Shown in pieces: positions 1-7,518 of a stretch of DNA of 24,171 nt (position 1 is the stretch's first letter; each line of letters starts with the position of its first letter). The stretch is from Chara braunii (taxonomy: Eukaryota > Streptophyta > Charophyceae > Charales > Characeae). The stretch lies in assembly GCA_003427395.1 (NCBI GenBank), contig BFEA01000069.1, positions 1,909,135 to 1,933,305 of the forward strand, given 5' to 3'. The notes under the pieces were generated by a model. It was not told where the DNA came from. It saw only the letters and a program-made list of their open reading frames with translations, and made no database searches. The translations under genes were made by a program, and so were the position numbers.

Positions 1-32
1 GAGGATGACGATGATGACAATGATGATGATGT

Positions 33-83
<51 letters not shown>

Positions 84-206
84 GGATGAGGATGAGGATG
101 GTGGTGATGATGGCGGTGATGATGATGGCGATGATGATGATGATGACGATGATGATGGTGGTGATGATGATGGTGATGATGATGACGATGATGATGATGA
201 TGATGG
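1..206. repeat. GAT/ATG trinucleotide microsatellite
   Basis: Almost uninterrupted GAT/ATG trinucleotides with occasional GGT, GGC and GAC interruptions. One frame reads as a methionine-rich stretch and another as poly-Asp/Asp-Glu. The array starts at the window edge, so its full length is unknown. Two readings remain: a plain microsatellite, or the acidic (Asp-rich) tail of a gene lying to the left. The sequence alone cannot separate them. Confidence 0.95.
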
Positions 207-421
207 CAAGCAAGAATCATGGGCCCCCTCGCGAGGAAAGAACAAGCGGGAATCAAAGGGGCATACAGAAACCATGTGACCCAATATCAGCGACATCCGT
301 TCCCGCCGTCCCCGCAACTTCAAACAGGTGGCGCGACGTGGCTGCTCCCATGCGCCTGCAAACATGCCCGATGGCCGACACGTGGGCATGCAGAACATCA
401 CTTTACCTTGGCGAGGGGACA

Positions 422-547
422 GCGCCCACGACGGCCCAGCTCTTTGAAAGGTCACAGTTCTTCGACGAGGCGCAGTTCTTAGATGACGGCAAAGCGCACA
501 CGACGGCGCAACCGTTCGACAAGGGCTCAGCGCATACGATGGTGGCC
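422..547 (+). repeat. 36-bp minisatellite, about 3.5 degenerate units
   Basis: Units start at 422, 458, 494 and 530 (last one partial). Units 1, 3 and 4 begin GCGCMYACGAYGG; unit 2 is more diverged. Because 36 is a multiple of three the frame stays open and encodes a degenerate 12-residue repeat (core resembling AHTTAQxFDKGS). This may be the remains of a repetitive coding exon, but no start, partner exon or known domain was found. Confidence 0.6.
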
Positions 548-1740
548 ACTTGCTGACGCAGGACGCAGAGACGGGATGCCGAAGCGCAGACAATTGGAGT
601 CCATCACCGGTCAGAAGGACGGGAAACAGTTGGCGTCGAGAGGAAACCAATACACCCTCGCCCGCAGCCGCGTGGCGCAACAGCGGAGAAGCGAAGGCGA
701 TGGAGGATGTCGCTGACGGGACGTTGCGCGCGAATGCGCTCGTCAGGCTGGAGATGCGAATGGGCTGCACCAGACCCTAGGCAACTGAGCCTCAGACTGT
801 CGTCGCACCCCATGGAAAGACCCGCTTGTGTCCCCTCGTGCGGCCACAGACCCCGCTCGCCAGCCAGGAGACTCGAATGGCTGCGAACCCCTCCAACCTC
901 CCCTTTCCAATAGCCCCCCCCCCCCCCCCCCCCTCCCCCCCCACCCCTGCGCTCCCCTGCCGACGGACCGGAAAGTACAAACAGCCCCCCTGCAACGCCT
1001 TTGACCCCCTCGATCGGGGCCCGTGAACCCGATGACATGAACGCGAGGGGCCCTCTTTCCGATGACGTCCGGGAAGGGCCAAGCCGCAGGGAATTTTTTT
1101 GTCACAATGCGCGCACCAGGCCCCCCTCGCGACAATTTTGACGTGCAGCCACCGTTCGATGCGCGGATCGAACAGTCGCGAGGCGGCGTGCGAACCCTGC
1201 ACGGAAATCCGAAACGGAAGGCCCGAGGAAGCCTCGTGTCCCGCGCGCCTACAAATACGAGAGGCGCTCTGGGCATTGAGGATGCGTTTTGCATTTTTTG
1301 ATGGGGAGATGCTGCCCGACGGAAGCCTCGCACCGCCACTGTCGTCAACAGCAATGCCCCGCACAGCTGGAGCGCCATAGCTGGCATAGCCATTCTTCAA
1401 CGCGCTTGTTTCCTGGCACCGACGCACCCCGCATGCCCTCGCATGTCCCTCCGCCTACCAAGTCGCTGTCCACGTCATATTCGACGTTGCTACCGCTCTC
1501 CTAACTCGAAAGGCGCGCCCACCACCCCACGCAGCACCCTCGCAAACGCAAAGCACACGCCCAAAGGTCGACAGAGTGCCGTCACGTTTAACGCCGGGCT
1601 TCGCGCTCATCTCCACTCGACAGTTTCACACGGTGAGTGCGCACGCAGCCGGGACGTATGTTTGCATGTGCACGCCTGCTGGCGGCTTTTGTGATGATAT
1701 GCTCGCGCAGATCGAAAGAGGTCGTGTCTGCATGTGTGCC
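548..1740. other. No recognisable gene
   Basis: Several short ORFs occur on both strands here, but they overlap one another, lack recognisable domains and run through the poly-C tract. I see no splice-bounded exon chain, RNA gene or element terminus. The composition is GC-rich and non-repetitive apart from the C run at 914-942. Confidence 0.5.
914..942. repeat. Poly-C tract
   Basis: Twenty consecutive C, one T, then eight more C. Read on the minus strand it yields a poly-Gly segment, which creates the spurious Gly-rich reverse ORFs of this area. Confidence 0.95.
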
Positions 1741-1746
1741 GGTGGG

Positions 1747-1774
1747 CGTGTGTGTGTGTGTGTGTGTGTGTGTG
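1747..1774. repeat. (GT)n microsatellite
   Basis: Uninterrupted GT dinucleotides within a wider GT-rich belt extending from about 1,720 to 2,090. The alternating Cys-Val ORFs crossing it are artefacts of the dinucleotide repeat. Confidence 0.95.
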
Positions 1775-1940
1775 CGTTTGTGTACGAGTGTGTGCTTGTG
1801 GGTGCTTTATTGTTTTCGTGTGTGTTCAAGTGCGTGTTCCATTGTGTACGTCTTCGTATGAAGTGTGTGCCACACGCGAGAGGTAGGATCGTGCGCGTGT
1901 CTGTGCCTGAGGGGCGTATGTGTGTGGGCGCCGTGCGGCG

Positions 1941-1942
<2 letters not shown>

Positions 1943-2004
<62 letters not shown>
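1943..2004. repeat. (GT)31 microsatellite
   Basis: Sixty-two bases of perfect GT repeat, the longest dinucleotide array of the window. The perfect repetition suggests recent slippage and likely length polymorphism. Confidence 0.97.
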
Positions 2005-2008
<4 letters not shown>

Positions 2009-2019
2009 TTGTTCGCGTG

Positions 2020-2089
2020 TGTGTGTGTTCGTGCACATTGAGCGTGGGGAGATACTGTGTGTGTTCGTGCACATTGAGCGTGGGGAGAT
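2020..2089 (+). repeat. 34-nt direct tandem duplication
   Basis: Two identical 34-nt copies (2020-2053 and 2056-2089) containing GTGCACATTGAGCGTGG are separated by two bases directly downstream of the GT array. A diverged relative (GTGCACATTGATCGCGG) is found near 3,055. Identity of the pair indicates a recent local duplication. Confidence 0.85.
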
Positions 2090-2264
2090 GCGCGCTAACG
2101 TGCGTGGTCAGGGATGAAAGACATGATTTCCACTTCGATTCCCCGAATGGCGCTTGTGTGTGGATGTTCGAGGAAAGTATCAAAAACGATTGCGCTCGTG
2201 CTGTGTTCAACCTCATCTTGAGCAGTTGCCACACTCGACTGATCCTGATTGATCCCAATGTCAT

Positions 2265-2670
2265 GTCCGCCGATCTGCCGAATGGATGATGAATCGAAAC
2301 ACGCGGTGGCAGTGTCGATACAACGAACGCATCCACCGACCAATCGCGAAACACGATGAGATCACTCGTGATTGGATGATTGATCGTGTCCGCCGTGTCG
2401 ACGTTATCACCGCGTGTGTGTTGTTCGTTCTATCGTCTGTGTTCAGACCACTCGTGATCGGATGATCGATTAGATCCATGATAATATGCACACCACACAC
2501 GTGATGAACCGACCCATCACCAAACACAAGCCGACCACTCGCGATCGGGTGATAGATGCTGTTTGCTGCCCCAACAACATCGCCCCTGATCTGCCAAATG
2601 GATGATTAATCAATGCACGAGGAGACAACGTCTGGATCACAAACGCATCCAACCGACCAGGCAATAGATT
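2265..2670 (+). repeat. Diverged direct duplication, offset about 316 bp
   Basis: The block beginning GATCTGCCGAATGGATGATG at 2,272 recurs as GATCTGCCAAATGGATGATT at 2,588. Both are followed by a similar stretch ending in ACGCATCC(A)ACCGACCA. Intervening sequence also holds three related motifs resembling ACTCGYGATYGGRTGAT. This is an old tandem duplication with no coding capacity that I can support. Confidence 0.6.
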
Positions 2671-2923
2671 ACTTGCAATCGAGCGATTGCCTGTGTGTGC
2701 TGCACCGAAGACGTCGCCGATTGTGTGTTTCGATCGTCTCAATGGCAAAACCAAAACACACGCGGCGATGTGCATGCGTGCGTGTGTGTGTTGTATGAGC
2801 ACCATAACCTGTTTTGTGTTTCGCAAGGCGATGTGCGTGCGCGTGTTTCTGTGCGTCTGCGTGTGCGAGATGCGACCCGTCGGCGAGCGACCTGTTTATC
2901 TAACCACCTGATAGTCATGGAGT

Positions 2924-3053
2924 GAACAGTCGATTGGTCAGGGAATCTGCCTGGAACAACTGATTGGCGATTGATCAACCACCACACCAACCGCCAACCG
3001 AGCAGCCGATCAATCAGCTGATACTGACAGATTTCATGACCAATCGACTGTTC
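2924..3053. repeat. Foldback (long imperfect hairpin), 130 nt
   Basis: GAACAGTCGATTGGTCA at 2924-2940 is perfectly complementary to 3037-3053. The pairing continues inward with mismatches (AATCTG with CAGATT, then CAACTGATTG with CGATCAATCAGCTG), giving arms of roughly 45-50 nt around a short CCAC-rich loop. This is the architecture of a small MITE or a precursor-microRNA-like hairpin. No clear target-site duplication was seen. Confidence 0.7.
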
Positions 3054-3539
3054 TGTGCACATTGATCGCGGAGAATCCTCAAGGCAAATGATCATGTGCA
3101 CGATCGAAACCCGCGAACGAATCACACAACCTTGTCACAATCTTGTCGCACATCGAAAATCAATCCCGATCTGTGAACGGAAAAAAAACACTTCGTCACA
3201 ATCTTGTTGTACATCGAACGTCGTATAACATCGAACCCGACTCCACATCAAACCTCGGAGGGTGTCGAACCTCCTCGGACGTCGAACTTTGGAGGACGTC
3301 GGGTCATCGACACTTGACGGTCACTGAACGGCGACCGTGGAGCAGCCACCACCCCACGCATTGCCGGCACAATCCTCGTCATCGGAACGTGACCGTTCTA
3401 ATCCGCCAGCACAAACTTGGCAATGCCAACCGAACTGATCGCACAATCAAACACCGAAAGAAGTCTGGATTCCGGCGAGCTTGAGCAGCTGTTCGAACAC
3501 GCTTCGCAACCCCGGACCGCAACCACAGCCGCGGACGTG

Positions 3540-4820
3540 TGAAAATTTGAAGTCCGCCGGGATCCGAACTTCAAGAAATTGTTGGACGGCGAGTTTGGCA
3601 AACAGGTGTGTCTCTCCCACGCAATTTTGCGAAGTTTGGACCCCGGCGAACTTCAGGTTCCCGCCTTTCGCAAGACATGTTTGCGGCTCGCCCGCTGGCC
3701 TGTGGATCCGAACCTCGCTTGCACGTTCCTTGCACAGTCGTCAACTCCGGACCTCGGTGAACTTCGGATTCGTGAAAATGCGAAGTCGGCCGGGATCCGG
3801 ACTTGTCCTTCACGGTTCCTTGCACGGACGTCAAGTTTGGACCCTGGCGAACTTCGCTTTTCGCATTGTGTGGGTTCTGATTGCGGACTTTCTAGCGCCC
3901 AAGGGATTGGAACAACTACGGATTCGAAAAATATGAAGTCCGCCGGGATCCGAACTTCTCGCTCACGGCTTCTCGTTCAGTCGCCGAGTTCGCCAGTTGT
4001 TTCTCTCCCGCGCGGTTTTGCCAAGTTCGGATCCCGGTGAACAACATGTTCCCGCTTTTCGCCAGACATTTTTGCGGCTCGCTTGCCCTCCCGTGGATCC
4101 GAACCTTGCGTGCCCGGTTCCTCGCACGTTTGCCAAGTTCGGAACCCAGCGGAATTTGGATTCGTGAAAATGCAAAGTCCATCGGGATCCGAATTTCTCG
4201 TGAACGGTTCCTCGTGCACTCGTCAAGTTCGGACCCTGGCGAACTTCCCTTTCCGCATGGTGTGGGTTCTGTATGTGGGCGTTCTCGCGCCCGGTGGTTT
4301 GCCACAACTTTTGTTTCACAAAAATGCGAAGTCCGCCGGGATCCGAACTTCTCGCGCACGGTTCCTCGTCCCATCGTCGAGTTCGCCAACTGTGTCTTTC
4401 CCGTGCGATTTCGCCAAGTTCGGATCCCGGCGAACTTAAGATTTCCTCCTTTCACAATTCGTGTTTGCGGCCAGCCTGCTGGGCCGTGCATCTAAAACTG
4501 TCGTGCACGGTTCCTCAGACAGTCGTCAATTTCGAATCCTGACGAACTTCGGATTCGAGAGAATGCGAAGTTTGCAGGGATCAGAACTTCTTGGGCAAGG
4601 TTCCTAGTGCGGTCGTCAAGTTTGGACCCAGGCGCACTTCAATTTTTGGGTGGTGTGGGTTCTGACTGTGGGGTTTTCTGGCGGCCGATGGATAGCCACA
4701 ACTTCGGATTCTTAAAAATGTGAAATCCGTCGGGATGCGAACTTCAAGAACTTTTGGGACGCCGAGTTTGAGAGACACCTTTTTTTCTCCCGCGCAGTCT
4801 CGCCAAATTCTGATCACGAC
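3540..4820 (+). repeat. ~392-bp tandem repeat, about 3.3 copies
   Basis: Equivalent landmarks recur at a constant offset. GGATTCG followed by GAATGCGAAGT or a variant starts at 3,766, 4,158 and 4,551. CCCGCCTTTCGC or a variant starts near 3,660, 4,051 and 4,446. A block containing CTCTCCC, CGC and GCCAAGTTC recurs near 3,577, 3,970, 4,366 and 4,750. Each unit contains five degenerate copies of the 24-nt hairpin: two in one orientation (R) and three in the other (F), ordered R-F-F-R-F. R copies sit near 3549, 3782, 3935, 4174, 4328, 4567 and 4722. F copies sit near 3631, 3741, 3831, 4018, 4132, 4223, 4414, 4527 and 4614. ORFs through this block are artefacts reading the repeat. Confidence 0.85.
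4328..4351 (-). repeat. 24-nt hairpin repeat, representative reverse copy
   Basis: GAAGTCCG, spacer CCGGGATC, CGAACTTC. The arms are complementary except for one position. Identical copies occur at 3549-3572 and 3935-3958. Variants occur at 12109-12132, 12318-12341, 13523-13546 and 13838-13861. Confidence 0.85.
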
Positions 4821-5039
4821 GATTATGAGGTGCCCAGCTCTCTTGGGACATGATTGTGGCTGGCCGGCCGGCCGGCAGATGTGAACACCGACCAGGTCGA
4901 CCGCCCGAAATCGGATCTTCGAGCGTGCGTTCCGTCTGATGCCAAGGGTCGCAAATCGCGAAACACGATGTGTTTACGAGTGTCTCCGTGCCCGTGTGTG
5001 TCGTTTGGCATGTGCGCGTGTTGTGTAGGGTGCGTAATG

Positions 5040-6509
5040 GGGGCGACCTTCTCGACACCACGAATCGTGGAGCTGATCTTCTCGACACCACAGAACATGA
5101 GTCCCGAGACGCACATTCGCTTGGCAGAACCGTTTCCTCCTTGCGCACGATCCGTGTGGTATTTTAACGGTGTAACTACGATCCACGGAGTTTCCGCAGA
5201 GGACTTCGACGAGGACCCCTGAATGACCGTCGTCCCGTGCCTGGAGGGGCATATTGACGGCTGGTGCGATCGGAATCGGGCCACAATGGAGAGTCACTGT
5301 CCTTGGGCAAGCCAGAAGAAGTTCGCCAACATGTTGGAGTTCGGGAACCTCATCCCGGTGTCTGACGCTGTCCTCGGACACAAGTTCCTGAACCACATGC
5401 GCAGAGCACTGGGCTACATTAGCCGCCATTTCAGCCGCCTCGAGTGCCACTACTTCAGGTCGTCGCCACGAACTTGGGGATGCCCGCGGAAACAAGAGTT
5501 GGTGGATTGCGCTCGCCACTGCTCATTCCTAGAGTAGTACCCGCTCCGCTGCCCCGGGAATTCTCCACAAGCTGTGTCATACTGTTGTGTGCGATTGACT
5601 GTGTCCGGGTCTGATTTCGCCACAGTTCTATGTGTCGCTGCTTCGAACAAGAGCAGGAAACTCGTCAATGCAGTTGTGCTTGTATCACGCAACAAGGTGG
5701 TGATTGAGGGGTCCAAATTTGTGGAGACGCTCGGGCCTGAACGTGTAGATGGGTGGCGTGATTTGGTTATAGCAGGGCGGGTCCGAAACTTTTCGATGCA
5801 TCGTGAGGTCGAGGAGAAAGTGTGCGATATACGGGACTGTATAGGGAATTCGTTAGCACGACCGGGTGTGTTTGTTACGATGAAATACATGTCCGTCTTT
5901 TCCGAGAGGGCATCGGTAGACGAACCGCAGATCCACGTATACGGATCATCAATGAATGCTTTGTATGGCTTCGGTTCATAACGTCGTCCCAGGGGAACCC
6001 CGAATGTCGACACATCTGAATGAGAGGTCTATCTCTCACGCCGTCTCCTTCACTGTCGCGCCCCGATGAAGTTCGGACCCCGGCGAACTTCGCGTTTTGG
6101 GGTGTGCGTTGATTTGACTTCGGTACTGTTGGCATCGGGCGGGCCGCACGAACCAGCGGGGCCCACGGGCAGGGTCTTGCTTGAGTCCGCAGGCCCGTCC
6201 GACCGGCCTTCGAGCTACAAGTGCTTGCCGGAGACCAAAATCCAGCTGGGCGCGGCATTCATAAAGGATTTGCAACCAGTTCCGCCTAGGCACGTTCGTG
6301 ATCTGAGACCACCGCCAACCGAAGTGCAATGTGCCCTGTCCGTGTTCGGTTGCCGCCCGTCCACCATCGACATGTGCCAAACAGTCGATCATTGTGGTTG
6401 CGAAATGCCAAAAGCACTCTTAGGGATTTCAGTCGCAGAGTTCGACGCTGGCCGAACAATTATGAAGTTCTCCCTCCAACACCTTGCTCGGACCCTGTCT
6501 TGCGTCTAA
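5040..6509 (+). pseudogene. Eroded reading frame, family not recognised
   Basis: One frame (frame 3) stays mostly open for about 1.47 kb and is interrupted by TGA at 5220, TAG at 5535, TAA at 5979 and TGA at 6021. The translation in 5140-5981 has a protein-like composition, for example WYFNGVTTIHGVSAEDFDED before the first stop and VVLVSRNKVVIEGSKFVETL in the third segment. The part after 6,060 runs through a 24-nt hairpin copy (6068-6091) and is less convincing. A 14-nt direct repeat (CTTCTCGACACCAC at 5048 and 5078) lies near the left end. I recognise no domain. A reverse-strand reading (about 4,974-5,519) is also open, so strand is not certain. It may be an old element-encoded protein, or separate exons of a gene whose introns carry repeats. 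Confidence 0.3.
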
Positions 6510-7344
6510 CCTCAAACGTGATCCAGTATTTCTCTCTGTGTGTCTTTCTCGAAGCGTCCTTACCTTCGGATCCCGGTGAACTTCCTGTGACGCCTGTCTA
6601 TTGGACACACACTGGTCTTCTTGATCCCCCGTGGATTGCGACAACAGTTCCTGTCCGCCCTGCTCCACACGTTCTATTCTGCCCCACCAGGGACCCATAC
6701 AATGTTGTCAAGGCTGCTGCGCATATCAGAAGAAGTTCGGATTTCGACGAACTAATCCTTCTCAACCGGCCTCTCATGTTTGTGTGTCATTCCCAGGTCA
6801 TGTTTTTTTTTAGTCCACGGATCGTGTGCCTCTGACGCCGTCTCTGCCTGTCGCATCGTCCTGAAGTTCGGATCCCGGCGAACTTCACGATTCGGGAGAT
6901 GCGTTGGTTTGTCTTCGGATATGCCCGTCCGCTGGTTCGCACAACCCGCCCGGCGACGGGGAAAGTCCATCTCCGACTTCTGGTTTTGATCAAATGCATT
7001 TGCGGAGTGTGTTCGCTTGAGAACGGTTCTGGAACGCCGACTGCATGGGCTGGCTGTTTCTCTCTTTCTTTCACACCGTCTCTTAGTCTGGACCCGGGCG
7101 GACTTCGCGTGCTAGTCTGTCCGGGTTCCGAGTGCTGGGACGAGGACACTGCACCATCCAACGCGAGCTTCGAACATGACCGTCAGTCCTTTGGTTCGGA
7201 TCCCGGCGAACTTCTCGATTTTCCCTACGCGTTGGTCTGTCTTCGTTCTTCCGGTGCGCCGTCTGCCGCATAAACGGCTCTTGATCCCCGACACTCTGTC
7301 TCTCCGCCTCGTGCACTATTGAAATTCGGATCACGGCAAACTAC
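6068..7344 (+). repeat. Dispersed forward copies of the 24-nt hairpin
   Basis: Copies lie at 6068-6091, 6562-6584 (partial), 6732-6754, 6863-6886, about 7087-7107 (partial), 7192-7214 and 7321-7344 (degenerate). The copy at 6863-6886 is the perfect form: arms GAAGTTCG and CGAACTTC around GATCCCGG. All seven are in the same orientation, spaced irregularly by roughly 110-490 nt. The sequence between them is not obviously tandem, unlike the 3.5-4.8 kb array. No gene is supported between 6,510 and 7,518. Confidence 0.8.
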
Positions 7345-7518
7345 CCATTCTAGCCGTTCCGAAGTTTGGTTCCGGGGTGTCTTTGCGTGCGGATTTCGCT
7401 GCGCAAGAGCGTGCGTTGCCGTGTGCCGACGACTGTTCTGTTCCTGATGTGTTTTCCCAAATGTTGACGGTTGACTGCATGGTGCCTGGTGTGATTTGGT
7501 TTGTCGTTCGCAGACAGG

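Noticed and set aside
5-556. Methionine-rich ORF over the GAT array
   Set aside because: It is the ATG reading of a trinucleotide microsatellite, and the methionine tract has no biological precedent that I would rely on. Only the 3' minisatellite part was kept as a repeat note.
743-1427. Overlapping reverse-strand ORFs of 211-216 codons
   Set aside because: They overlap each other in different frames, rely on the poly-C tract for a Gly run and show no domain.
1576-2354. Long ORFs on both strands through the GT repeats (Cys-Val and Thr-His runs)
   Set aside because: GT/AC dinucleotide arrays are open in several frames by composition. Outside the repeat there is no domain or splice support.
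3481-4817. Multiple ORFs of 80-190 codons on both strands
   Set aside because: They are translations of the 392-bp tandem repeat and its hairpins; the same peptides recur in all frames that cross the motif.
3540-4820. CRISPR-like array
   Set aside because: The repeated motif is degenerate, occurs in both orientations and the intervening sequences are themselves repeated with a 392-bp period; no cas genes.
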